From assembly GCA_002077045.2 (NCBI GenBank), contig KZ111169.1, positions 201,226-265,225 on the forward strand: a stretch of 64,000 nt of DNA. Direction: 5' to 3'. The stretch's first letter is position 1, and each line of letters begins with the position of its first letter. The stretch comes from Rachicladosporium sp. CCFEE 5018 (lineage: Eukaryota > Ascomycota > Dothideomycetes > Cladosporiales > Cladosporiaceae). A program made the position numbers and the translations under genes. Shown here one piece after another: positions 10,774 through 21,401 of the stretch. The notes below the pieces were generated by a model. It had not been told where the DNA came from, searched no databases, and saw nothing but the letters and a program-made list of their open reading frames with translations.

Positions 10774-12300
10774 TGTCGTAGTTTGTAGGGGTATGGACGT
10801 ATCTCGGTGACAGCACGGCGGGCCTTTGTGCTGGGAAAGCTGGATGCTGGCTGCTGGGCTCTCTCCACTCTTTTCGCGTGCTGTGCAGATCGGGCTTCCG
10901 ATTAGGGCGGCGCTACTGTACCTCGACCCTTCACGGCGGGTATCTTCAATGCTGTCTTCGAAATTCGATGTGCTAGACTTCACTGCCAGTATCGTCGTTC
11001 ACGGTCATAACAACACAACACTGACGAGACGGCGAGAGTATATCAGACGGTAAGTGTATCAAAAGTGCAAGGGAGTGCGAGGGGCAGGGTGCGGCATGAA
11101 ACGTGGTCGGCTCGCTAGCTGAAGCCCATCTTGATGGGCCATGTTTCGCAATCCGGGGGTGTGGACGAGAATTCGTCAAAGGCCAGCTCCTGCGACACCC
11201 GCCAAGCAGCGCCTGTCCAACCAATCTGCTGCGTATGCTTGCATTTGAATATGCATGTGAAAGGCTACAGCTTGGTGCTGTATCGCTGGCTACCTGCACA
11301 GTTCGAGAGCTATCGCCGACGTAGAATCGCGTTCGATGAATGATGAGTATGCACAACATACGCGATTCCCCTAGACCGATCATCCCCACCTGTCACTGCT
11401 TTCCCACCTTGAAGATCCATCCCTCGTCATGTCGCATAACAACACCTCCGACACGCAAACCCGCTCATCCCAATATCCATACCGCGCCCCTCACTCCTTC
11501 CAATACACAATCCAAACTCCGTCGCCTCGAAAGGTCTTTCCTCCTTCTCCATCCGACACAAGATATTCATTCGGGTCGCCTCTCCCAACCAATGAGCGTG
11601 CACCATGCTGTAGCTGAAACATGCCTCGCGGCATCCCGAACAGGGGCTTGCTGCAGATCATTGGTGAGGGGACCGGGGCCAGGGGTTTGGGAAGCGAGGC
11701 AGGATTTGGGTTTTTTGTTTGACAGTCTGTCACATCTGAGGAAAGTCGCCCGCGATGTCAACGTCGGTGTTTCTATTGCCGTGTGTTGAGGAACATATGG
11801 TGTGCAGTATTACAATATGCGATTGTTACATCGATAACATATGGCAGTAGGGCTCGTTGGTGGTAGATTCCAGTGCGAGCACTGTGCCACAACGCTTCTC
11901 CAAGAATAGTCCAGCCCATGCATGAGGTGCGTGTTCCCAATGCGACGGTCAGGACATTGTACCTCCGTACCACCCATGTAATAGAACAGTACAACCCTCG
12001 CGAATACCACATGCCATAACCACCTCACTCAAGCCTTGTCCACATCGAGCAAGCAGAACGCCTACTACATCCGCATGCGCCAGTGAAGAAGCTACAGAGG
12101 TGAGCCCTACGCGCCAAAGTGCACACCACCAACACCCCCCCTAACCGCTTCACGCGCATGAGCGCTTGCGCTCCACGTGGTATTCGTCAATACCTTCTTC
12201 TACAATCGAAGCGCTAGAAGCAATGCAACGACAAGTGCCGAGCGCTTGTCCGGCTCATTACTCGTGATGAACTATTTCCAAGCTGCTGTATACACTGCGT
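10774..12300. other. Intergenic, about 1.5 kb
   Basis: Upstream of the proline-rich gene and downstream of COG1. It holds one weak small open frame (see 11429-11617) and otherwise only short overlapping frames. No RNA gene or repeat recognised. Confidence 0.45.
11429..11617 (+). CDS. Possible small protein, 62 aa
   Basis: Starts MSHNNTSDTQ and ends ERAPCCS. Ser/Thr/Pro-rich with a PSPRKVFPPSP segment and a Cys-Cys near the C terminus. The composition is less random than the neighbouring frames, but there is no homology I can name. A longer overlapping frame (11340-11789) exists in another register and I regard it as the shadow. It may equally be non-coding. Confidence 0.25.
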   Translation: MSHNNTSDTQTRSSQYPYRAPHSFQYTIQTPSPRKVFPPSPSDTRYSFGSPLPTNERAPCCS

Positions 12301-14592
12301 CTACCCCTCCCGCGCGGCGAGTAGCCCGAACAGCAAGTAGGTCCGCTTCCAGTACTCCTTTGCGCTTTTCTGGAGACGCTGCTGTGCTGCTTCGTCGAGG
12401 TTAGCGCGGGATTGTAGGGCTGTGCGCGGTTTGTCAAGGAAGTGGGGTGCATTTTGTGAGTGGGAGAGGGTGTGTTGGAGGTAGAGAAGGTCGAAGAGGC
12501 GCTGGGTTGATGATTGAGCAGCTTGCGACGCTGCACCCTGCTCGGCGGCGTCGTCATCAATTGTCGCTGTAGCTGCGGCCTCAGACTCCAGCGCATCGTC
12601 CTTGTCACGCGCCGCGTCCCCGTCGGCCTCGACCCCCCTGTCAAAGCTCTCCGTCAGCGCTGCACCGATCTGTCTCCGCACGGCGTCGCCAGCATCGCGA
12701 CTCCACAAGTCTTCGCCCATACCCGCCATACTCCTCTGCAGCGCTGTCAAGAACTTGAAAGTCACGGCTGAAGGCTGTACGGGCAGAGGAGCAGAGCCGT
12801 CCCACAGTATGCTGACGACTTGCGTGGGCTTCGCAAGTGCTACTCTGTAGTCTTGTAGGGGTTGTTGACACGCCTGCTTTGCAGTGGCTTCGTACAAGGT
12901 CGCGTGCAATGAGGCGTCCAGGGAGGGGCCGTCCTTGACACGAGATCCAAGCGCTCGTGTACGTGCTTCGAGCTCGCGCAGCACGCGAAGATGGTACGCT
13001 GCATGAGCTCCATCTTTCGCAGCTTTCGCGATCTGCTCGAACGCCGCGCCCAAGGCCTTGCTCAAGTCCAATCGGAGCGTCTCCTCAGCGAACCGCGGAT
13101 CATCCTTATTCAGCATTGTGCGCAAGTCAAACTCACCTTCGTAGCCCACGTCGTCAAGGTCGAAATCCAGATCATCCGTCTCCCATTTCGTCGTCCGCAT
13201 GGTGGCGATGACGGCCCAGTACTCCTCAACCCGAGTGACCCACGAAGCGAAGGAGCGGTGAATTTGTTGTATATGCTCATCTCGCCCATATCTATGGTCA
13301 ATGACAGCTTTGCGGAGCCCCGCTGCGCCATTCGTGGAGTCTAGAGACTTTGCTGCCAGCGTCCAGACTAATTGCTGAGGGGAGTCTGCAGCAGATGTCC
13401 CGGGTCCGGAGAGATCCAGCTGTAAATCTGTTATATCGGCGAGCACTTTGTTCAGTCGCATGGAGATCGCCGCCCGCAGCTCATCGAACATCGGAGACGG
13501 GTCCTCATTCCGTGTCTGGACACTGACGACGAAAAATTTCATCAAAACTGCATGTCTGAAGTCTAGCACAGCCTTGATGTCAGTCTGTGCCGCTAAGCTG
13601 ACCGTAAAACTTTGCAAAACGAGTTTCTGCACCTCGCTAGACCAAACCTCGAGACCCTTGCCCACATCGCTGCTCGCAAGCGAGGTGCTGTACGTGGAGT
13701 AAGCGTACGTCCGGATGTTCTCCGGAACCCAGCGGCCGTGTACGTCGAGTCCCAGCTCTGGCAGCGAAGAAACTTGAGGGTCCTGGAGCAAGGGCACTTT
13801 CGGCAATTGAGCGAGACCTTCCGCAAGTCGACGAGTAAATGCATCACGAGCTTCAAGGATCGTGTTGCCGTACAGCTCCAGCATCTCCAGGACACTAGCT
13901 TGCGTTGGCTCCTGTGACCTCGTCTCAAGAGCCTCGAGTCTAAGCTCCAAGAAATGCTGAAGGACATCCCTCTGGTTGGAGCTCGTAATCATGGCGTGTG
14001 CGCATAGCGCCTTCACCAGATCTCCCCGCTCAGTGCCCGATCTTACCAGAACGGCGTCGATGTGCCGTAGCAGCTTGCCCTTCAGTGCTGTCACCCTCCT
14101 GCCCAGTTCCCTCACTAAGATACTCTGCTCCTCAACACCATCAATACTCTTAAGCAGCAGTCTCACCACGCCAAGCACCTTCGCCGCTACCAAGGCATCT
14201 CCACCCCTCCTCACAATCCTCCCCACTGCCATGATCCCTCCCTTCGCAACTTTGACCCTCGCGATCGCCTCCAACCTTCCCCGTTCCCTCTCTCCTCTTC
14301 CGCCCCATCTCTCCCCTCCACTCCTTCCAGTAACGATCCTCGAATCACACCCCCTCCCAATCTTCCCCAGATTTCCCTCCACAATCCTGATTTGACTTTC
14401 CATCTCAATGATCTTCTCAGCCGTAGACAGCAAATCGCGGTATGACGAACCGACTAACGAGCGGAGTTTCTCGCGGTTCGCGGAGATCTGGGAGGTGAGC
14501 TGGGTGTGTAGGGAACGAACTACTGGGAGGGGGCGGGCGAATGCTGCCTCCCAGGAAGGGAGGGTGGAGGGGTCGGGCGGTGGGGGAGCCAT
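12301..14592 (-). CDS. COG1: Conserved oligomeric Golgi complex subunit 1
   Basis: A single 763-codon exon. The N terminus (PSWEAAFARPLPVVRSLHTQL, then REKLRSLVGSSYRDLLSTAEKIIEMESQ) is the Vps51/Cog1-type N-terminal helical module. The rest is alpha-helical with a late SAKEYWKRTYLLFGLLA helix. Cog1 belongs to lobe A of the COG tether that captures retrograde vesicles at the Golgi, and links the two lobes. Two low-complexity insertions are visible: an Arg/Gly-rich stretch around residues 83-105 and an acidic Ala-rich one around 655-690. It is divergent from the SNRNP27-like gene with 222 bp between starts. Confidence 0.9.
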   Translation of the reverse strand: MAPPPPDPSTLPSWEAAFARPLPVVRSLHTQLTSQISANREKLRSLVGSSYRDLLSTAEKIIEMESQIRIVEGNLGKIGRGCDSRIVTGRSGGERWGGRGERERGRLEAIARVKVAKGGIMAVGRIVRRGGDALVAAKVLGVVRLLLKSIDGVEEQSILVRELGRRVTALKGKLLRHIDAVLVRSGTERGDLVKALCAHAMITSSNQRDVLQHFLELRLEALETRSQEPTQASVLEMLELYGNTILEARDAFTRRLAEGLAQLPKVPLLQDPQVSSLPELGLDVHGRWVPENIRTYAYSTYSTSLASSDVGKGLEVWSSEVQKLVLQSFTVSLAAQTDIKAVLDFRHAVLMKFFVVSVQTRNEDPSPMFDELRAAISMRLNKVLADITDLQLDLSGPGTSAADSPQQLVWTLAAKSLDSTNGAAGLRKAVIDHRYGRDEHIQQIHRSFASWVTRVEEYWAVIATMRTTKWETDDLDFDLDDVGYEGEFDLRTMLNKDDPRFAEETLRLDLSKALGAAFEQIAKAAKDGAHAAYHLRVLRELEARTRALGSRVKDGPSLDASLHATLYEATAKQACQQPLQDYRVALAKPTQVVSILWDGSAPLPVQPSAVTFKFLTALQRSMAGMGEDLWSRDAGDAVRRQIGAALTESFDRGVEADGDAARDKDDALESEAAATATIDDDAAEQGAASQAAQSSTQRLFDLLYLQHTLSHSQNAPHFLDKPRTALQSRANLDEAAQQRLQKSAKEYWKRTYLLFGLLAAREG

Positions 14593-14814
14593 GGCTGCTA
14601 GGATCCGAGGTCGAGCCGCTCGTGGCGTTTGGTAGGGCTGTCAGCTCATCGTTGCTCGCCTTACATGGTTTATTCACGAAGTGATGTGAGGTCAATGGAA
14701 CATATGTAGCCGTGAATGCCAAGACCTCGAAGGCTGACTAAGGTTGGGCCGAAGTGAACTCCATGTACATCTTTGCCTGTACCGCAAACGTTACACTCCT
14801 GCATCTTCTTCAGC
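14593..14814. promoter_or_regulatory. Shared promoter region COG1 / SNRNP27-like gene
   Basis: Only 222 bp separate the two divergent start codons, so both core promoters must lie here. No motif assigned. Confidence 0.5.
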
Positions 14815-15454
14815 ATGGATCGCAACGGCACGCGAAATGATCGGGGCGGTCGCCGTGATGATCGAAGAACGCACAAGCCCAGATACGGTAAGCTTTATAA
14901 GACTACAGGTTAGCAAGCAATCAACTGACCAGCACGCAGAACGAGACCGATCACGCTCCCCGCGCAAAGAGCGACCCGACGAGCGCAGGCGCGACCGATC
15001 ACCGATAGCGGACAGTCGCGGGCAGAATAGCCGAGGCGGCCGCGGCGGCGACAGAGGCGGACGAGGTGGCCCAAGAGGCGGCGGCAACCATATGAACGAC
15101 CGGGAAAGCAATAACGCCCGACCACCTCACAACCGCCAGCCCGAGCCCCCTCGTCCAAATTCCCGTCAAGCACCTTCCCAGCCTCGACAAAACGGCAACG
15201 CCCCGAAACCAACAAGTGGGAAGGGAGTGAAGCCCACACCCGACCTAGTCATGGACGACCCACCTTCTGAGGAGGATGAGGAGGCCGCTATGCAGCGTTT
15301 GATGGGGTTTCAAGGCTTCAAGAGCACGAAGAACACGAAGGTCCCGGGGAATGATCGGAATTATGCGGTTAGTAAGGTCAAGAAGGCGGAGTATAGGCAG
15401 TATATGAATCGTGTGGGAGGGTTCAATCGGCCATTGAGTCCGGGGAAGGGGTGA
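14815..15454 (+). CDS. U4/U6.U5 tri-snRNP 27 kDa protein (SNRNP27 family)
   Basis: The correct start is the ATG at 14815 (MDRNGTRNDRGGRRDDRR). Exon 1 is 14815-14887, the 52-bp phase-1 intron is 14888-14939 (GTAAGC donor, ACTGACC branch, GCAG acceptor) and exon 2 is 14940-15454; 195 aa. The N-terminal two thirds is an RS/RGG-rich domain. The C-terminal 60 residues are the conserved SNRNP27 signature: MGFQGFKSTKNTKVPGN, then YAVSKVKKAEYRQYMNR and GGFNRPLSPG. The protein is a component of the splicing tri-snRNP. An alternative start at 14744 gives a hydrophobic, unrelated N terminus by reading exon 1 and the intron in the wrong frame, and was rejected. Confidence 0.92.
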
Positions 15455-15853
15455 GGAGGAAGAAAGCGCCATGAGAATTCTTGTATGAGGCGTAGGGACC
15501 GACGAGGAAGGTGGTGTGAGGGGGTTGGGTGCATTGAATTTAGCGAGGCGTTTGAGGAGCTGACTCTGCTGAGTATGTGCAACATCTCTTCGTTTCATGA
15601 ATCATGCCCACCGCGAGCTCCTATGCTAAGTCCTTCACTCTCGCTTGAGCTCTCGTTGGGACGCTACTCGGCGCGAGCTGCAACCTTGAAAAGGCATTAG
15701 GCCGGTACCAGCTACCTCTGCATCAGTGTCTGCAACTCTGCGAGCAATGCGGGTGGATCTCGACTAGCCTCGCTGAAGTCCAGAGACCCGTTTAAGACCA
15801 GCCACTCTGATTCCCCGCTCCAGCATCATCTCCTTCAGCGCACTGCTGACTGA
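15455..15853. other. Intergenic, 3' of SNRNP27-like and of family II gene A
   Basis: 399 bp between convergent genes. No supported feature. Confidence 0.5.
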
Positions 15854-16489
15854 TTACAAAGTCTTGAGATCCGATGTATCGCCAAGCTTGCGTGCGTCGG
15901 CTACCCGGGGTGTCAGTCGCAACGAACCTATGTGCGCAAACCACAATCGTACATACCGAGGATCTGCGCTCTCAGCAATACTACCGCGGCCGCCTGGTGC
16001 TCCGAACCCTTCTTCGCCTTCTTCCTCTGGAACTCGGGGTCCCACACCGACTGTAACCTCTTCCTCACTGCCAATCCTCCCGGCGGCGCAGCCTTGATAA
16101 CCTCCGCAATGGCTTCCTCCGCATCCTTGGACTTCACATATTCTTTCCAATTGTCCATGCGTCCACTACGGCACTTCTCCATCACCAGCGCCACATGCGC
16201 GCCGATAAGCTTCGTCGCCTCTTTCGTGAACTGCGGCTCGTCGGGTTGCGGACGAAGATTGATTTCGTTCTCCCAATCATTTTCGTCCTCCGTGTCGTAG
16301 CGACCTTGCAACTCGTTCCATATGTCTTCGGCGAGCTTCTGGAGGACTTCGTGGATAGTCTCTTTGACGGTGCGGCCGAATGGGGGGAGGGCGAGGTCGG
16401 GATTGGAAGGCGATATGGCGTACGGGTGGGTAAAAGGTCAGTGTGAGGGTTCCAACGTAATGGTATGGATGTCCGATGTGACTCACCAT
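15854..16489 (-). CDS. Tandem family II, member A (start exon unresolved)
   Basis: The coding part is 15957 to about 16430 plus a last exon at 15854-15900 (ADARKLGDTSDLKTL), with a 56-bp phase-1 intron at 15901-15956 (GTATGT donor, GACTGAC branch, TAG acceptor). The main exon reads PFGRTVKETIHEVLQKLAED, then an acidic DTEDENDWENE segment, TKEATKLIGAHVALVMEK and EVIKAAPPGGLAV, and aligns with members B and C. By analogy with member B the gene should start with ATG directly followed by a GT donor (16487-16489, then GTGAGT), but no AG occurs in the 60-80 nt where the acceptor should be, and an in-frame TGA blocks reading through. Either the acceptor is lost, it is non-canonical, or the start lies elsewhere. 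Function unknown. Confidence 0.5.
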
Positions 16490-16710
16490 GTTTGCGGTAT
16501 TGGAGGTTGAGGTGGAGTGTTGCTGGTCAGGGAGTGTTATAGGTCAAGAGCCAAGTGAGCGGAGGTTCAAGTACAAGTGATGGGAAGAATTGGCATGTGA
16601 TCGATTGATCGACATTGTCACATGCTATTGTACTGCTCACGAACGCCTGGACCTCCTCATTAGTCGCTAGCGCCTTGACCACGGACCTACCTTGCCCTGC
16701 TTCTGCGAAA

Positions 16711-17399
16711 CTACCAGTGTTTCCCCATCCTCTTCTTCACGATGCGATCAAGCGACTGCAAAGCTGTCAGGTCCGACTCGCAGCGATCGCCCTGGATGTA
16801 ATTCTGGCTAGGGCCATTCGCAGAGACCTTGACTGCGATGAGAGCAATGGGCCACCCTCCAGAGGACTTGAGTAGCAGCGTGCTAACTGCTTCGTGGGTG
16901 TCGATGAGACTTGCTCTTGCCTCTTCTTCGAACAGCGCGCGCGCGTTCGCTATCGTCAAATCAGTACTAGGTCCGGTATATCAAGTGGACTGCACTCACT
17001 GATGATCTGCTCACGAAGCGCGGCATTGTCCGTGGTCTGCGTCGCAGTCTTTTCACTCGCAGCCGCTTGCGTAGGCTTTGCGACCTGAATACCCGGCGCT
17101 GCTGTGGCAATGACCTCGTGCGCCACTTCTACCATCGCGGCGACGATGTCACTGGCTTCGACGGCGCCTAGCGAGTTCTTCGTGTTAGTGCCGCGTGCGC
17201 TGCGAGAGCCCTGGTGGCATCGTTGCGGAAGCGCGACTCTTCCTGGAGCGAATCGGATGCCTCTTCGACAGCCTTCCAGACGAGCTGTTTGGCCATGTCG
17301 CCGAACGTTGTGAGTTCCCCGCCGCACGTCATGGGGTTTCCCTGCGGTGTGTGTCAGCTGATTGTAGTCATTCGAAGAGGATATATAAGAGCGTACCAT
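16711..17399 (-). pseudogene. Tandem family II, member B (apparent frameshift)
   Basis: Exon 1 is just the ATG (17397-17399). A 55-bp intron at 17342-17396 (GTACGC donor, GCTGACAC branch, GCAG acceptor) leads into GNPMTCGGELTTFGDMAKQLVWKAVEEA, homologous to member C. The frame then ends at a stop after HAALTRRTR, while the continuing homology (GAVEASDIVAAMVEVAHEVI, APGIQ, LREQII) lies in another frame, so about one base is missing near 17180. A second intron at 16950-16999 (GTGAGT...ATAG, phase 1) joins to 16711-16949 (NARALFEEEARASLIDTHE... SDLTALQSLDRIVKKRMGKHW). Retaining the first intron leaves one open frame from the ATG to the second donor, but that frame loses the conserved N terminus. 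Function unknown. Confidence 0.5.
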
Positions 17400-17786
17400 G
17401 GTTGCGGAAGTGATGGATGGCGTGAAGTGTTATTGGTGAAGAGCGAAGTGAGGTGGATCTGGGACAAGTTGTAAACGTGGAGTGGCATGTTGGGCCGAAA
17501 GGAAGGAGCGAACGTGTGATTCCATCGTTGACAGGAGCTCACAAGCTATTGTACCGTTCACACAGAGCTTCATTGCGACTGTGATCGAATCACAAAACTA
17601 CGATTTCCGATCTGCGAGCGTACCACTCAAAGCTAATACCTCAGCGTCCTTGTTCTCGGGCTCTAGCACGAGCATTCGTGCTGCACAGCTTCCTAAAACA
17701 AGGTCAGTACTGGCATGTATACAAGGACCCCCTAAGGCTCAGATTCGCACCTGTCCCCACATTGCACGAGGCCGCAACAGACACCA

Positions 17787-18410
17787 TCAAGGATACCTAT
17801 CAGCCATCTTGACCTTGAGAATCGCATCAAGCGACTGCAAAGCCGCCAGATCAGAGTCGCAGCCGCAACCTCCGATGAGCATCGCTGCAGGAATGCCGTC
17901 GCGCGACTTGGCGATGATGAACGCTGTGATTGAACTATTACAGCTCTTCATCAAGAGCTCCACATCGTCGTATGCATCATATATCACACGCGCATTGGCT
18001 GTAGCATTCATCAGTATGCTGTGGATCGAAAGTATCGCACCGCTGTACTGACCGAGGATTTGCTCACGAAGCGCGAGGCAGTCGGAAGCTTGCGTCGGTG
18101 TGATCTTCACATCTCCAATCTGCGAAAGTCCACCTGGTGTTGCATCCAAGATTTCTGCGACCGGCTGAGTGGCGACTAGTTGACGTAGCGTAGACTGGAC
18201 GTCGTAAGAGTGAATAACGTGCTTGCCACCCGCCAGACACTTTTCTTCGGCCAACTCTATCAGCTTGCTGACATGCACAGCGACGTAAGGCACGGCGCTG
18301 TAAGCCCAGGAAATGTTTCTGGAACTGGCGGCGAGGACCTTGTTGATCGCCTGCCAGACCTCAGATCTGATAGCGTGGCCAGTCACTGTGAGCTTCACTT
18401 CTTCGTCCAT
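17787..18410 (-). CDS. Tandem family II, member C: intact hypothetical protein (about 189 aa)
   Basis: The best preserved member. Exon 1 is 18053-18410 (start MDEEVKLTVTGHAIRSEVW; an in-frame upstream ATG at 18446 would add 12 residues) and exon 2 is 17787-17998. The 54-bp intron at 17999-18052 (GTCAGT donor, ATACTGATG branch, ACAG acceptor) is a multiple of three without stops, so unspliced mRNA is also open; members A and B have introns at the homologous LREQI(L/I) point, which favours splicing. After the junction come NARVIYDAYDDVELLMKS, SITAFIIAKS and a Gly/Cys-rich GGCGCDSDLAALQSLDAIL segment. Mainly helical, soluble, no signal peptide. I do not recognise a domain. Confidence 0.6.
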   Translation of the reverse strand: MDEEVKLTVTGHAIRSEVWQAINKVLAASSRNISWAYSAVPYVAVHVSKLIELAEEKCLAGGKHVIHSYDVQSTLRQLVATQPVAEILDATPGGLSQIGDVKITPTQASDCLALREQILGQYSGAILSIHSILMNATANARVIYDAYDDVELLMKSCNSSITAFIIAKSRDGIPAAMLIGGCGCDSDLAALQSLDAILKVKMADRYP

Positions 18411-18935
18411 GATGCAGCAGTCTGTTGTGTATAGATCAGCGTGCATTCGTAGCTACAGGATGACCTGATATCATACTGACCAACGTAATGCGAGCGAACG
18501 ATACTGGCTGATGCTAGATGTGAGTGTGCGACTTCAAAGCTTCGCTACCGAACATCTTGGAAGCGCCTGGACGGCGCGCAAAATTTCTTGCGGTGAGAAC
18601 ATCCTCAAGTAGAGCAGTAGATCGATCCTTCCTGTCTGTCCAGACGATTAAGCAACTACAAAGCCGTTCAAGCGGCATAGTCAGCAGCACACGGGTCTTA
18701 GACTCGGGTTCCACTCGTTGGACAACGCATTCGAAACATTGTTGTAATCGCTGGAGCTGTGCAAGATCATACAAGTGCCTCGGCTGGGACTATGAGTCGA
18801 CTGGATATCAGGTCTGAGCCCTGATGGACTTCATGCCGCAGCACTTCTACTGATTCCCCTCGCGTCGTTGCGACCGATTGCGGCAACCCACGCTGCTACA
18901 GCCTCTTCAGAAGCTCAGTGAAAACAGACAACAGT

Positions 18936-19585
18936 CTACGAGTCGCCAAGAGCTCCAGATAATACGGGAGACGCCCAGCATGCAGCGTCCATAGCAAGAT
19001 CGCTAGCCGAGCGTCCGCAGATCACTTCGATGAACAGGAAAGCGAAGGTCACGACTGCGAATCTGTCAGCAGGTGCATGGTAGTGTTCAGATAAGATCAG
19101 CGCTCACAGATCATCGCATCCCGACAATTCGCAACGCTGACTGATCCACCTGTCCAGAGCTTGTGGGTTTCCTTTTGCAATATAAGGTTTTTCTCCTCAA
19201 TGGTCGTAAGCATATGCCCATCTCCCGACTCCTCTACAGCCCCTTCGCATAGAGTTGCGCTGGGCGGCGACGTCAGACCTGCGCTTGGCGCCAGCATCGG
19301 CACATGAGCCTTCTTCTCACTTCCATCGGCATCATCTATACACTGCTCGGCCACCTCATCCGACTGTACGGCTGCCTCAATGGAGTGCGTCCCCAATTCA
19401 CTCTGCTGTCCTTTCATGATCCCGGATTGCTCTGCCAACCTCTTGGCTCCGGCGGCTGCCTCTTCTGGCGATATCTCAAGTCTGCGTTGCTGAGTCTCAA
19501 CGCAAGTGTGCATTATCTTGAAGCAGGCTTCGACTGGCAACTCGTCAAGCTTCACAGTCAGTTCCTCAGCTTGAATATCCGCCAT
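18936..19585 (-). CDS. Tandem family II, member D: diverged hypothetical protein (about 198 aa)
   Basis: Exon 1 is 19108-19585 (start MADIQAEELTVKLDELPVEA), the 53-bp phase-1 intron is 19055-19107 (GTGAGC donor, GCTGACAG region, GCAG acceptor) and exon 2 is 18936-19054; 597 nt. The start resembles member C (EEL.VK), and exon 2 reads VTFAFLFIEVICGRSASDLAMDAACW, which aligns with SITAFIIAKSRDGIPAAMLIGGCG of member C. The middle is Glu/Ala-rich. A further segment with DLAQLQRLQQCFECVVQRVE at about 18715-18775 resembles the DLAALQSLDAILKVKM end of member C and may be a detached or differently spliced 3' exon. The acceptor choice is by homology only. Confidence 0.45.
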
Positions 19586-20271
19586 CGCGTCAGTTGTGAG
19601 CTCTTTGGAGCACAGCCATTCCGCGTTGTCTGTGGAGTAATGAGCTTGCATGATGCTGTTGGTTGCCGAGTAGGCGATGGCTGAATGCCGTCATCTCCGA
19701 CACGACTGTAATGGTAGTACAGTCCTCTGATTTGCAGATTTTGGTAGAGAACGTCGGTAATGCTGTCATATACAGAGGTACCCACTAAGTTCGTGAAGGC
19801 CCAGCTAAGGACATCTGACCTGGGAGACTTCTTGCCCCTCTGACGAATTAGGTCTTGCTGTGGCATTTGCGTTATCTGCGGAATGCTGTTTTCAAAAGCA
19901 GATGAGGTTATGTAGTACATGTAAATTAATCCAAGGCTGGTGCGACGTCTCCCTGCTGTGTCTGATCTCAGTCGCCTGGAAGTCTTACATACGTGAACAC
20001 GAACAAGGTACCTGGCTTCAGGATACACCTGCAGTGTCTGATCTGGGATACGCCTCGTTGGATATGGCAGGACTGCAGACTATGCGGATCACAGTCCTGG
20101 CAGCTCTATGATGATGACTTGGCAAACAGGATGAGATCACGCCAGCGAGGACATAACGTAGAGACAATGGATAGACCGGAAGCAACGATTCGATAGAAAT
20201 GGCGCTCGAGATTAGGGAGGAGTATGACGAACCTCACCTGAATATTGTCAGTGGTCCCGACTGAATATACA
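19586..20271. other. Intergenic between family II and the rhodopsin-like gene
   Basis: 686 bp. One minus-strand open frame (to about 20028) contains a plausible stretch (PRSDVLSWAFTNLVG), but its downstream part overlaps the start of family II member D and it has no recognisable domain, so I do not annotate it as a gene. Confidence 0.4.
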
Positions 20272-21401
20272 CTATGATCGAACGACAGCATGCAAGCTGA
20301 TGCCGTACTCATCCTGGTGGCATCGATCACTTCTCCGACCAATCTTGACGATCGCCTCTTGACTCTTCGCATCATCGTCACGACCATGTAACCCACTCAT
20401 GTTCTCCCTTTGTGACTGCGGCTTGCTCTTCGAGTGACTCCGATCCTGCATTGCATACGGCTCACGGGAGTACGACACCTCTCCATGCCTCCGCGAGCCA
20501 TTGATTGTGCCGAAGAATCGCGGCATGAAGAGCGTCATCATGGCTTTGAGTGCGGGTGCACAGCACGTAATAAGCGCGACGTTGATCTCTATGCCCGAGA
20601 TCGCCTGGTTGTAGCCGTATGTCCCGTCATTATCAAGCCCCATCCAGAAGTCATAGAAGACCTTGAAGCGGATCGCACTGATGATGGTGACGACCCAGCC
20701 GAGGGAGAGCGCAATGCCGACCACGACTTTCTTGCGAAGATTGAGTTGCAAATTCCAGAGCATCGCCATTGGAATGAGGAGGACGACCACGTCAGTCAAG
20801 ATGGCAAGACCCGCGGTGATGAGGGAGAACGCCTTCTCGTCGATACATTGGAAGTCATCCGGCGGCACAGGACGGTAGCGGTTCCAATAAGCGGAGACCG
20901 GAATACACTGGAACGGGGCTGCGATGAAGACCGAGACCATGTGGCCGATGTTAATGGCGCCAAATATATATAGCGCCCATTTGATAGCCCTGCGCTGATC
21001 GCCGAGCCGTAAGTAGAAGACGACCATTGACGCTTTCACCAGGCCCAGCACCGGATTGTAGAGTACCTGTTGAGCGAGACTGTCCCTGGTGGCGGGAATG
21101 GTCTCCTCCAGACTGAGCTTCGGAATGTCGACAAGATGGTAGCCGAACCAGTTCATTTTGATCCATGTGTACTCCACCACTGCGTAGGAGACCGCGAATG
21201 CCCAGCCGATAATGCACAAAGTATCATCTACCCAAGACTTTAGCAACTGCGATTCGATGAGCTCGGGAACAAGTACCACACACCCCAATAAAACTGCTTC
21301 ATCCAGAGTCGAGTTGCCACACGTGCTGCCAGGGAGACTGTGCCAAGGATCGGGAACACGACTACAGCGGCTAGGACCTGCGCCTGCATATTCTCGACCA
21401 T
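20272..21401 (-). CDS. Rhodopsin-domain (SAT4/PTH11-like) integral membrane protein
   Basis: Exon 1 is 21284-21401, the 56-bp phase-1 intron is 21228-21283 (GTGTGT donor, TTGCTAAAG branch-like, GTAG acceptor) and exon 2 is 20272-21227; 357 aa. Splicing turns the N terminus into VLAAVVVFPILGTVSLAAR...MKQFYW|DDTLCIIGWAFAVSY, the typical first two helices and W-DD motif of the fungal rhodopsin-domain family. Unspliced sequence gives a meaningless N terminus. Seven hydrophobic segments follow, with a Gln/Cys loop (PFQCIPVSAYWNRY), RFKVFYDFW, and a polar Ser/Lys-rich cytoplasmic tail. Members of this broad family are mostly of unknown function; some act as surface sensors. The frame upstream of the Met at 21401 stays open (LQWVYHGIAGHSVE) to a stop at 21465, so an additional 5' exon is possible. 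The last 30 residues are uncertain. Confidence 0.8.

Noticed and set aside
14744..15454. Upstream start for the SNRNP27-like gene
   Set aside because: It reads the real first exon and intron in the wrong frame; the ATG at 14815 plus a 52-bp intron gives the RS-type N terminus.
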